Shown here in pieces: positions 39,224 to 47,715 of a stretch of DNA of 64,000 bases. The notes under the pieces are model-generated. The model had not been told where the DNA came from. It worked only from the letters and a program-made list of their open reading frames with translations, and did no database searches. Each line of letters begins with the position of its first letter. The stretch's first letter is position 1. Made by a program: the position numbers and the translations under genes. The stretch comes from Myxococcales bacterium (GTDB lineage: Bacteria > Myxococcota_A > Polyangia > Polyangiales > Polyangiaceae). The DNA lies in contig CAHJWM010000016.1 in NCBI GenBank assembly GCA_903642325.1, positions 39,461 to 103,460 on the forward strand. Reading direction: 5' to 3'.

Positions 39224-40162
39224 ATGCACGCACTGACGCGCGGACTGTATGGCCCGTTCCTGGCCCAGCTCGTCGTGGTCCGGCGGTGCAATCTGTCGTG
39301 CGGCTATTGCAACGAGTTCGACGAGACTTCGGACCCCGTACCGACCGCCACCCTCAAAGCTCGCATCGACAAGCTGAAAGAGCTCGGCACCTTCAGTCTG
39401 GAATTCACCGGCGGGGAGCCCATGCTGCACCCCGACATCACCGAGCTCATCGATTACGCACGCAGTAAGTCGTTCCACAAAGTGATGATGATCTCCAACG
39501 CTTACCTGCTGAACGAAAAGAAGGTCAAGGCGCTGAACGACGCCGGTCTGATGGAAATGCAGGTCAGCGTGGATGGGGTCCTGCCCAACGAGGTGACGGT
39601 CAAGGTCCTAAAACCAATGCTGCCGAAATTGCGCATGTTGGCGCGCACGGCAAAATTCCCGGTCGTGCTCAGCGCTGTGCTCGGCGCGACTAGCCCTGGG
39701 GAAGCGCTACAAGTCGTAGAAGCGGCCAAGGAATTCGGCTTTAGGCCGCGCGTCCTGGTGCTCCACGACGGTAGCGGGCAGATGCAGCTCGATGAAGAAG
39801 GGCAAGCGGCGTTCGCGCGCGTCAAGGAGATGCTCGGCGGACGGCGGTTTCGCGAAGCGCACGACTACCGCGAGCGGATTCTGCAGGGCGGGGTAGCGCC
39901 GTTCAAGTGCCGTGCCGGCAGCCGCTACCTGTACGTTGACGAGTTCGGTGACGTGCACTGGTGCTCGCAGACGCGCGGCGTATTTCAGAAGCCATTGCTG
40001 GACTACGACCGCGCCGACCTAAAGACTCAATTTTATACCAAAAAAACCTGCGCAGACGCGTGCACGATCGGCTGCGTGCGCACGCAGAGCGCCTACGACG
40101 AGTGGCGCAGCCAGCCGCTCGACTTCGAAGGCCCGCGGCGCCTGCCTTTGCTTCAGGGCTAG
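39224..40162 (+). CDS. Radical SAM protein with Cys-rich C-terminus
   Basis: A 312-residue protein. The radical SAM cluster motif is CNLSCGYC (Cys 22, 26, 29), followed by FTGGEP and SVDG. The C-terminal third has KCRAGSRYLYVDEFGDVHWC and a CADACTIGC group, which look like ligands for a second Fe-S cluster as in SPASM-type enzymes. It belongs to the broad MoaA/SPASM group; the substrate is unknown. It lies 49 bp after DUF1552 and 5 bp before a glycosyltransferase, so a sugar or a peptide in the glycan pathway are both possible substrates. Confidence 0.88.
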   Translation: MHALTRGLYGPFLAQLVVVRRCNLSCGYCNEFDETSDPVPTATLKARIDKLKELGTFSLEFTGGEPMLHPDITELIDYARSKSFHKVMMISNAYLLNEKKVKALNDAGLMEMQVSVDGVLPNEVTVKVLKPMLPKLRMLARTAKFPVVLSAVLGATSPGEALQVVEAAKEFGFRPRVLVLHDGSGQMQLDEEGQAAFARVKEMLGGRRFREAHDYRERILQGGVAPFKCRAGSRYLYVDEFGDVHWCSQTRGVFQKPLLDYDRADLKTQFYTKKTCADACTIGCVRTQSAYDEWRSQPLDFEGPRRLPLLQG

Positions 40163-40167
40163 CCCCA

Positions 40168-41325
40168 TTGACGCGAGACCCCGCCCGCTTCGTCATCGAC
40201 GCGCGCTACGTACGATCTCGACCAAGCGGGATCGGCAACTACGTCGCCGCATTGATCGCCCGTCTGCCGGCGTTGGCACCGGACGCACGCTTCAGGCTGT
40301 GGACTCACCCCGAGCGTCCAACTCCGGTAGTCGCGCCCAACGTGGTGTGTGTTCCGGTGGCCTCCGTAGCTGACGGCTTGAGCACGTTGCTTCGGCCGTC
40401 GTCTTTGGATCAGTTGCAGGCGCACGACATGGTTCACTTCCCGTTCAGTTTGCTGGGCCGTGGCCTGCGCTGTGCGACGGTAGTCACCGTGCACGATCTG
40501 ATGTGGATCGAGCATCCAGCAAAGGTCGACGCGCGCCCGCTGCTTCGCCGAGCGCGCGCCAGCTTCTATCAGCACGGCATGCGACACGCGCTCGCTCGAG
40601 CCACCCGCCTGATCGCGGTCTCGCGAGCGACTGCTGCGCGCATGATTGCCGTGCTGCCGAGCTGTGCCAATCGCGTCCGGGTGATCTACAACGCGGCGGG
40701 TCCTGCCTTCGTGGCCACGTCGGATCCGGGGGGGGCTGCGCGCCGCGCGGCCGAGTTGATCGGGAGCGACGCGCCTTACTATCTCGTAGTTGGCAAAAAT
40801 GAGCCGTATAAGGGGCATGAGGTCGCGCTCCAAGCGTTCGCTCGCGAGGCGCGTCCGGAAGAGCTCTTGGTATTGGTGCAGCGTACCCGCCGCGGCGCCG
40901 GCTTGCAGCGCCTGGCGCAACAGCTCGGCATTGCGTCGAAGCTGCGCTGGTTGCCCACGCTCAGTGAGCCCGAGCTCGTGACGGCACTGCAAGGGGCGCG
41001 CGCGCTTCTGCAGCCCTCACTGGTCGAAGGCTTCGGGATCCCAGCGCTCGAGGCCATGGCTTCGGGCTGCCCGGTGATCGCCAGCGACACGCCAGCGCTC
41101 GTCGAAGTGCTCGGCGGCGCGGGGGTGCTCACCGCGGTTGGAGACGCCGCGAGCCTAGCGCGCGGTATGAACACCCTGCGTCAAGGCACGCTGCGGAGCG
41201 AGCTCCGCGAACGCGGACTGGAACGCGCGCGCGCCTTCAGTTGGGACAGCGCGGCGGCAGCCACGCTCGAAGTGTATCGCGAAGCGCGCGCGCTCGGCGC
41301 ACCGGCCGGGTCGCGGCATGCTTGA
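40168..41325 (+). CDS. GT4 family glycosyltransferase
   Basis: A 385-residue GT-B enzyme. The N-terminal half has the acceptor-side SGIGNYVAALIARLP and VHDLMWIEHPAKV. The C-terminal half has the donor motif PSLVEGFGIPALEAMASGCPV with the two glutamates typical of GT4. It is cytoplasmic and likely transfers a sugar from a nucleotide donor to a growing surface glycan. The TTG at 40168 is the first start after the radical SAM stop; the frame is open further upstream, but that lies inside the preceding gene. It overlaps the next gene by 8 bp. Confidence 0.9.
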   Translation: MTRDPARFVIDARYVRSRPSGIGNYVAALIARLPALAPDARFRLWTHPERPTPVVAPNVVCVPVASVADGLSTLLRPSSLDQLQAHDMVHFPFSLLGRGLRCATVVTVHDLMWIEHPAKVDARPLLRRARASFYQHGMRHALARATRLIAVSRATAARMIAVLPSCANRVRVIYNAAGPAFVATSDPGGAARRAAELIGSDAPYYLVVGKNEPYKGHEVALQAFAREARPEELLVLVQRTRRGAGLQRLAQQLGIASKLRWLPTLSEPELVTALQGARALLQPSLVEGFGIPALEAMASGCPVIASDTPALVEVLGGAGVLTAVGDAASLARGMNTLRQGTLRSELRERGLERARAFSWDSAAAATLEVYREARALGAPAGSRHA

Positions 41326-42511
41326 CGTGTTGGTCGATATGACCGCCCTCAATACGCCCTCCCGCGAGCGCGGTATCGGTCGCTACGTGAAGAGCTTGTG
41401 TCGTGCCTTGGCGCAGCGCGACGAGTGGTCGGAAGCCGAAGGCGCCATCCCCCCTCTGCAAATTGCCGGCCTCACACGTCACCGGGGGACGTTAGCCGGC
41501 GCGGTCGACGATTCACTGCAGTTCGCCGGCGATGCCAGCATCCGAGTCAGTAGTGCGCAATATCAGCGTCATAAGCTCGAACGGCGCGTTTTTTTGGGTA
41601 GCTTGGCGCGCCAAAGCGGCGCTCGGCTGCTGCATCTGCCCGATCCACCGGGCACGCCCATCGACATGCGCCTGCCGCGGATCGTGACGTGTCACGATCT
41701 GATCCCGTTAGTGCTCGCCAAGCAGTACCTCGCGCCGCTGCCAGGCGCGCGCGCCCTGCAATGGGCGCGCGACTTTGCGCGTTATCGCACCGCCCGCCGC
41801 GTGATCGCCATCAGCCAAGCCACGCGGAACGACCTGGTCGAACACGTGGGCGTCGCGCCCGAGCGCATCGATGTCATCTACTCTGGCGTCGATCACGACC
41901 GATTCGGAGCGATTGCACAGGATGGAGAGCGCGAACGACTCTTCGGTCGGCTGGGCTTCGACATGCCATTTCTGCTGTGCTTGGGCGCAAGTGACGTGCG
42001 AAAAAATTTGCCGCTTCTCGTGCAGGCGTTTGGTCGCAGCGGCGTCGCTCGCGATTTGAAGTTGGTGTTCGCCGGACCGATCTCCGTGCGTCAGCGTGCC
42101 CGGTTGGAGAAGACGGTTCGCGAGAGTGGTGTCGGCGGCCGCGTGCTGATCCTCGGCTATATCGAAGACGCACTGCTCGCCGCCTTGTATCGGCATTGCA
42201 CGGCCTACGTGTTCCCGTCGTCTTATGAGGGGTTTGGTCTGCCAATTTTGGAGGCAATGGCGTGCGGCGCGCCTACGCTCACGAGCGCGCTGTCATCCTT
42301 GGGCGAGATCGCGGGCGATGCCGCGCTGACGCTGCCAAGCCTGGATCTGGACGTGTTGGCGAGCGGCGTCGCGCGCATCGCATCGGACGCCGAGCTCCGC
42401 ACGTTGCTACGCGCACGGGGGCTCGCGCACGTGACGCGGTTCACTTGGCGGCGCTGTGCCACGCAGACTTTGCGCTGCTATCGCCAAACGTTGGAGGAAC
42501 TTGGAAGATGA
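41318..42511 (+). CDS. GT4 family glycosyltransferase (paralogue of the 46.5-47.7 kb enzyme)
   Basis: A 397-residue GT-B enzyme. It has an N-terminal GIGRYVKSLCRAL, CHDLIPLVL in the middle, VIYSGVDHDRF and the GT4 donor motif SYEGFGLPILEAMACG. The sequence is close to that of the GT4 gene on the opposite strand at 46482-47690, sharing GIGRYV, CHDLIPLVL and GVDHDRF. It overlaps the previous gene by 8 bp and the next by 4 bp (ATGA), so the three are surely co-transcribed. Confidence 0.92.
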   Translation: MLDVLVDMTALNTPSRERGIGRYVKSLCRALAQRDEWSEAEGAIPPLQIAGLTRHRGTLAGAVDDSLQFAGDASIRVSSAQYQRHKLERRVFLGSLARQSGARLLHLPDPPGTPIDMRLPRIVTCHDLIPLVLAKQYLAPLPGARALQWARDFARYRTARRVIAISQATRNDLVEHVGVAPERIDVIYSGVDHDRFGAIAQDGERERLFGRLGFDMPFLLCLGASDVRKNLPLLVQAFGRSGVARDLKLVFAGPISVRQRARLEKTVRESGVGGRVLILGYIEDALLAALYRHCTAYVFPSSYEGFGLPILEAMACGAPTLTSALSSLGEIAGDAALTLPSLDLDVLASGVARIASDAELRTLLRARGLAHVTRFTWRRCATQTLRCYRQTLEELGR

Positions 42512-43554
42512 ACCCGTTGCTGCTCGGGGCCGCCACCTTGAGCGCGGGCGCGGCGGCGCTCGCCGCGGCATATCGAGCGCGAGTGAACGGACCATTCGAA
42601 GCCACGCATTACGTGTGGAGCCGCGGCCTCGGGCTGCTCTGCGACCACAATGGTGGGGTGGGATTCGTTAAGGGCCAGCGCGGTGGGAGAGTGGCCCTGC
42701 GCTTCGATCCGGCATCGTTCGATCGGGTGCGCGAGGGCGATTTGGTGTGGATGCGGCTGATCGCTCTGCCCCAGTTCATCGACGAAGCATTACCCAGGAT
42801 CAGGGCGCGCTTCGCGCTCGTTACGGGCGACGAAGATTGGTCCGTGCCCTCCGGCTTCGACCGCGCAGGCGAGCTCCTCGCCGATGCCCGCGTTCTGGCA
42901 TGGTTCACCCAAAACTTCGACGGCACAGTCCGGAACGATAAGCTGATGCCTCTGCCCATTGGGCTCGACTTCCACACCATCAGTAATCGCCGCAAATGGG
43001 GCCACTGGCCTGCGACGCCCGCCGCGCAAGAAGCAGAGCTCGAAGCGCTGCGCGCCGCTGCCCCGCCGAACGCCGAGCGATTGCTGCGGGTGCACGCGGA
43101 TTTTCACTTCAACAAACACAAGCAGCAAGTCTGGGGCGACGACCGAGCCGCCGTGCAGCGCGCTCTGCAGGGTAACCCAGATGTCCAGTTTCAGATCGTC
43201 CAGATCCGACGCATCGATTTGTGGCGCGAGAAGACGCGCTACGCGTTCGTGGTCAGCCCCCACGGCAATGGCCTCGACTGCCACCGCACCTGGGAGTCCT
43301 TGGTTCTAGGCAACATCGTGATCGTGAAGCGTTCCTCGCTCGATCCGCTGTACGAAGGGCTGCCGGTCGTGATCGTCGACGATTGGTCGGAGATCACGAA
43401 TGCCAACTTACGCCGCTGGCACGCGCAGCACAGCCCTGCCTTTCTGCGCGCGGACGTTCAGGAAAAGCTCACCAATCGTTACTGGATCGCGCGTATTCGA
43501 AATCTTGTCGCCGAGCGTCTGGGCGTCGAGCCCAAAGATCCCAGGTTACCCTAG
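42508..43554 (+). CDS. Exostosin-like protein (possible GT47 glycosyltransferase)
   Basis: A 348-residue protein with a hydrophobic N-terminus (about 1-22, possibly a membrane anchor). The C-terminal half has VVSPHGNGLDCHRTWESLVL, then SSLDPLYEGLPVVIVDDW, the layout of the exostosin/GT47 donor-binding domain. It probably adds a sugar to the same glycan as its neighbours; donor and acceptor are unknown. The ATG overlaps the preceding TGA. Its 3' end overlaps that of the convergent flippase gene by 9 bp. Confidence 0.75.
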   Translation: MNPLLLGAATLSAGAAALAAAYRARVNGPFEATHYVWSRGLGLLCDHNGGVGFVKGQRGGRVALRFDPASFDRVREGDLVWMRLIALPQFIDEALPRIRARFALVTGDEDWSVPSGFDRAGELLADARVLAWFTQNFDGTVRNDKLMPLPIGLDFHTISNRRKWGHWPATPAAQEAELEALRAAAPPNAERLLRVHADFHFNKHKQQVWGDDRAAVQRALQGNPDVQFQIVQIRRIDLWREKTRYAFVVSPHGNGLDCHRTWESLVLGNIVIVKRSSLDPLYEGLPVVIVDDWSEITNANLRRWHAQHSPAFLRADVQEKLTNRYWIARIRNLVAERLGVEPKDPRLP

Positions 43555-44820
43555 CCCGAGCCGGCTGTCGTTAACCGCGCGAGACAACAGCCGAAACACG
43601 ATCGTTAATTGCACGATGCTGTTGATAGCTTCCATCGAAGCGGTGGCGATCGCCGCTCCCACCGCGCCGTAGACCGGGACCATTTGCGTCGCTAGCAACA
43701 AGTAAACCAACAAGTTGAAAACGGAGACGATCATCATCGTCCGAAACCTACCCAGCGCCACGATGTAAGTCGTCGAGAGCATGTTCAAGAACATAAAGAA
43801 CGCGCCCACGATCAAGGTCCGGAATGGCCAAATCGCGCCGGAATACGCGGGTGCAAAACGCCGCAGTAGCCACTCGGCGAGCAGCCAAGCAAGCGCTCCA
43901 AACGGCAAAAACCCGAGGGTGACCTGCAGCACGGAGCGACGATAAGTAGCCTGCAGGGCCAAATCTTCGCGCTTGGTGACCATGCTCGCGACGGTGGGGA
44001 GAGAACTGAGGAATACCGCGCCGGCGACCGCCATCACCGGTTTCAGTAAACGATCCGCCGCCGCATACTGGCCCTGAGCGAACGCACCGGCATCGTGCAA
44101 GAAAAAGTACGCGGCGCGAGTGTAAAGTGCCACGAAGAACTCGAGCACGGCCGCCGGCCAGCTCAGGCGCAACATGGCAAAAGCCAGATGCTTTTCGAAG
44201 CGTAAGCGATCAGCGTAGACGCGACCGGCCCAAGCCCGATTGATGAGCGCTCCGACGAAAGCCGCGCCCAACATCGCAAGCTGAAACCCAATTGGACGAC
44301 GCAGGAACCGAAAGGCGAGATACGCGCCCCCCAGGCGCACCAGGCCGACTACGAATGGGACGGCTACGCGCCGGTGAATCGTTTGGTGAAACTGAAACGG
44401 CAAGAGGGCGACGACGGTGGCCGGGCTGATCAACATGCCAGCGGCAAAAACGATCAACACCGGTAGTAACGAGCCACGGCCGGTAGCGATCGCCATGCTC
44501 ACCCCGAGGAGTGCGGCCATCGCCGCCGAGATGGTCCGAATCCCCCACACGGTTCCGCGAAGGGTGCCGTCACAGTTGCCTCTACGGGCCGCCATGGTGA
44601 TCGCCACGTTGCCGAGCCCAAATGCCGCCAAGGAGTCGAAAGGCTCCATGAACGCTTGAGCCTCGGAGAGTCGACCAAAATCAGCCGGACCCAGGGAGCC
44701 GGCCGCCAGCACAATGGCGTAGCCAACGAAGATCTCGCCGGCAGCGTCTCCGAGCACGATACTGGCCGCGTTGCGAACAATGCGTCTACCCGCGCTCATT
44801 TGCGGTGGAGCTTCATTCAT
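43546..44820 (-). CDS. Polysaccharide flippase-like membrane protein (Wzx/MATE-like)
   Basis: A 424-residue protein with about twelve hydrophobic helices. The start has RNAASIVLGDAAGEIFVGYAIV and GSLGPADFGRLSEAQAF, typical of Wzx/RfbX-type polysaccharide exporters. It probably flips a lipid-linked oligosaccharide across the cytoplasmic membrane. It is the last gene of the minus-strand glycan run, 16 bp after the GT-C-like gene. I chose the ATG at 44820; an ATG at 44877 would overlap the upstream gene. Confidence 0.88.
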   Translation of the reverse strand: MNEAPPQMSAGRRIVRNAASIVLGDAAGEIFVGYAIVLAAGSLGPADFGRLSEAQAFMEPFDSLAAFGLGNVAITMAARRGNCDGTLRGTVWGIRTISAAMAALLGVSMAIATGRGSLLPVLIVFAAGMLISPATVVALLPFQFHQTIHRRVAVPFVVGLVRLGGAYLAFRFLRRPIGFQLAMLGAAFVGALINRAWAGRVYADRLRFEKHLAFAMLRLSWPAAVLEFFVALYTRAAYFFLHDAGAFAQGQYAAADRLLKPVMAVAGAVFLSSLPTVASMVTKREDLALQATYRRSVLQVTLGFLPFGALAWLLAEWLLRRFAPAYSGAIWPFRTLIVGAFFMFLNMLSTTYIVALGRFRTMMIVSVFNLLVYLLLATQMVPVYGAVGAAIATASMEAINSIVQLTIVFRLLSRAVNDSRLGLG

Positions 44821-44836
44821 GGAAGCTGATTCGAGC

Positions 44837-46513
44837 TCAAAGCTCAGGCATCGTAGTCTTCCCGACTCCATTCGCAATCGGATTTCGCGACTCCGGTCGG
44901 CATTCGCGAGTGCCTGTTGAACCGTGTTCTCCCCCGCTCGCGAGAACTGAGTTCAGTCGAGGCCCCCGGCGCCAGTAGACAATGGAGGAAGAGAGCCAGC
45001 GCGGATCACTGGCGGGCGCTCGTTCCACCTCAGTTAGCCGCAGATCCTCCGGCCTGTCGTACCCACCGCGCTCGCGAAACTCCTTCCGCTCCAGCATTGC
45101 GCCGAAGTCCACGATGTATCGAACGCGCGAAGCGGTTAGGTATTCAGAAAGCCTTCCGCGGCTGCTGGCGATAAGGGCATCATGATTGGCAAGGCCATCC
45201 AGATTGATTACGTCGTGGCCGCGGTAGTATCCGATGATACCCGCGTTCCAGGCCCCCACGCGGCACATCGACCACTCGTCGAGGTTGAGATGCAGGGCAG
45301 CATGCAGCAGTGCCGGCTGGTTTTGCCAGGGCCCGGCGCTCGCTAGCGTCAAGTTGCCAAAGCAGCATACCGCGACTCCAGCGGCCACCCAGCGGAGCGG
45401 AGGATTGGCTCGGTGTTGCACCTCGGCGAGAGCTGCCGCCCAAATGAGACAGCATGGCACCACGGCCGCGTCGGTGTACCAGTACTGGAGCCCCCCCGAA
45501 TTTTTCGCGCCGAGCGCTAGCGTACCCAGCAGTGTTAGGGCGCCGGTCAGAAGCGCGACCCTCCTCTCGCCATGCACCACGGCGGCGCCGGCGAGCGCAG
45601 CGAGTGTAAGCGTCAGCAACACGCCGCGATCGAAACCCTTGCCGAGCCAACTCACCCCCGTGGCCATGGCAATAGTGTTCAGCGCGCCGGAAAGATCTAC
45701 GCCGCGTTGAGCCGCCCATGAGAGCTTCGCGACGACGCTGTCCTGTAACCAGACTCCAGTGATTGCATGGGCTTGAACGGCGACCGCCGCAGAGCCAAAG
45801 GTGGCTCCTGCGCAGAGCGCTACAGATCTCTTGATCCCGGAGGCGCCATAGGCCACCAGCGACGCGACCGCGGCTACGCCGACCCAAAGCGCGCTGTCAG
45901 AACGGGCAAGTACGGCCAGAAAGGCGCAAACGCAAGCGACCAACGAACCGCTTGCTCGGGACTGCGCCGGCATGATGGCCAGCTCGCTGACCAACGCGAG
46001 CATCAGGACCGCCACCGACCACTCCATTGCCGACGCCCCGCAGACGAGCGCGTTTTTTCCCAAGAAGACCAGCGCCACGGCCAGCGTCGCGTGTTCGCCA
46101 AAAACTCGAGCCACGACGCGCGTGCAAACCAGCATCGCTAGAACTGCACAGGCCGCTGAAACGCCCATGAGCGCGTACACCGGCGCATTGTCGCTCAATC
46201 CGTGAAACAGCGCCCAACATGAGGCGGCAACGTAACCCTGCAACACGTGGAACCCGCTCGAAGGGCTCACCCCGCCATCAAAGGTCCAGCGGCCGCGCGT
46301 TGCAAGACCACGACCGAAGCCCAGATAATAAAATGCGTCGTCGGGCACAAACGAGATCCAGTAATCGCGGCCGCGGCTCAAAAGCCACGCGAAGCGAGCC
46401 ACCATGGCAACCGCGATGACAGCGGCCAGGCGCCGCGAAAATGCATTCGGCACCGATCGTCGAGCTTTTTTCGCAGCCAAATCAAGTCCGAATGACGGAA
46501 TTCCAGAAGGCAA
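44837..46513 (-). CDS. GT-C-like membrane glycosyltransferase or related polytopic protein
   Basis: A 558-residue protein with about ten to twelve helices. Near the N-terminus VPDDAFYYLGFGRGLA contains the acidic DD pair in the first periplasmic loop, as in GT-C (ArnT/GT39-like) enzymes, followed by GGVSPSSGFHVLQGY. The C-terminal 130 residues are soluble. GT-C enzymes use lipid-phosphate sugar donors on the outer face of the membrane. This assignment rests on topology and the DD pair only. It overlaps the upstream GT4 gene by 32 bp. Confidence 0.7.
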   Translation of the reverse strand: MPSGIPSFGLDLAAKKARRSVPNAFSRRLAAVIAVAMVARFAWLLSRGRDYWISFVPDDAFYYLGFGRGLATRGRWTFDGGVSPSSGFHVLQGYVAASCWALFHGLSDNAPVYALMGVSAACAVLAMLVCTRVVARVFGEHATLAVALVFLGKNALVCGASAMEWSVAVLMLALVSELAIMPAQSRASGSLVACVCAFLAVLARSDSALWVGVAAVASLVAYGASGIKRSVALCAGATFGSAAVAVQAHAITGVWLQDSVVAKLSWAAQRGVDLSGALNTIAMATGVSWLGKGFDRGVLLTLTLAALAGAAVVHGERRVALLTGALTLLGTLALGAKNSGGLQYWYTDAAVVPCCLIWAAALAEVQHRANPPLRWVAAGVAVCCFGNLTLASAGPWQNQPALLHAALHLNLDEWSMCRVGAWNAGIIGYYRGHDVINLDGLANHDALIASSRGRLSEYLTASRVRYIVDFGAMLERKEFRERGGYDRPEDLRLTEVERAPASDPRWLSSSIVYWRRGPRLNSVLASGGEHGSTGTRECRPESRNPIANGVGKTTMPEL

Positions 46514-47690
46514 TGGTTTCCTCGGCGCACTTCCGCCAAGTGAACGTTTGGGCGCGCGCCAGGCCGCGCTGGATCAATTGCGTCCGGCGGTCGGTGTCAT
46601 ACATCACGAGCTTCAGCGTTGCCGTCAGCGCGTCTTGTTGTCCGCATGCCACGACCAACGCGCCGTCGCCGGCAACTTCGTCTAGCGACGATCCTGTGCT
46701 CGTGATTGTAGGCACGCCACAAGCTAGGGCCTCGATCACGGGCAACCCGAAGCCCTCGTAGCGTGACAAGAACGCGTGCGCCGCTGCCTGCCGGTAAAGA
46801 GCCGGGATCAAACGCTCCGGCACGTAGCCCGAAAAATGAACCGCGTCAGCGATGCGTAGCTTGCGGGCTTGAGCAGTCAGCGCGCGCGTGCGTTTTATGC
46901 CGAGTTTGCCGGCGAGAATCAGGCGAGCGTCGCGCGCCAGGCCGCTGTCGGCGAACGCAGCCACCAACGTAGTCAGGTCCTTACGTGCATCGCCCGCGCC
47001 CAGATACAAGATGTATGGACCGCCGCTGCCGATGATCTCGTCGAGCTCGGTGCGTTCGTGCGAAGCGGGACGTGTATGGAATCGATCGTGGTCGACGCCG
47101 TGCCACACCACATCTACGCCCGCTTCATCGATCCCCAGGCGTTCGATCAGGTCACGTTTCGTCGCGTGCGAGACCGCCAGCACCCGCCGCGCGCGTCGGT
47201 AGCGCGCTCGCTGAACCGCGCCATAGATGTTTTGCCAAAAAGGAAGCGGGGGCAAATAATCGCGGTGCAGCACAAGTGGAATCAGGTCATGGCACGTCAG
47301 GGTGAAGGGGATTGAATGTGCCGCTGGTACACCGTTGGGATCCGCGAGATGCAGCAAGCCCGGTCGCTCACGCGCGAGCGATGCCATTTGGCTACGGATA
47401 AGTCGTCGACGCCGCGCCGGCGATTTCGAGACGGGCGCAGTCACGGGGCGGAGACAGTAGGCGAACGGATCATCGACCAAAAAAAGTTGTTTCAGGTCCG
47501 CCGTCGCGGCGACGCCTTCCACTCGAAAACGGTGCCCCCTCGACAGTTGCTCGAGGCCAGAAGTCAGACCCCGCACGTAGCGACCGATGCCGCGCAGCGA
47601 GGAGATGGTTTCTAGTGGCGTCAAATCGAGCAGGACGCCGCGCCACGCTTCCGGGCCTGGACTCGCCGTCACGATACCGCTCGTCCGCAT
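46482..47690 (-). CDS. GT4 family glycosyltransferase
   Basis: A 402-residue GT-B enzyme. It has GIGRYVRGLTSGL near the start, TCHDLIPLVLHRDYLPPLP, VVWHGVDHDRF and the GT4 donor motif RYEGFGLPVIEALACG. It is a paralogue of the GT4 at 41318-42511 in the opposite arm. The ATG at 47690 has GAAGG 7 bases upstream; an ATG at 47711 in frame directly follows the thymidine phosphorylase stop. It shares 32 bp with the GT-C-like gene. Confidence 0.92.
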   Translation of the reverse strand: MRTSGIVTASPGPEAWRGVLLDLTPLETISSLRGIGRYVRGLTSGLEQLSRGHRFRVEGVAATADLKQLFLVDDPFAYCLRPVTAPVSKSPARRRRLIRSQMASLARERPGLLHLADPNGVPAAHSIPFTLTCHDLIPLVLHRDYLPPLPFWQNIYGAVQRARYRRARRVLAVSHATKRDLIERLGIDEAGVDVVWHGVDHDRFHTRPASHERTELDEIIGSGGPYILYLGAGDARKDLTTLVAAFADSGLARDARLILAGKLGIKRTRALTAQARKLRIADAVHFSGYVPERLIPALYRQAAAHAFLSRYEGFGLPVIEALACGVPTITSTGSSLDEVAGDGALVVACGQQDALTATLKLVMYDTDRRTQLIQRGLARAQTFTWRKCAEETIAFWNSVIRT

Positions 47691-47715
47691 GTCGACGCCT
47701 TCAAGCGGCATCAGC

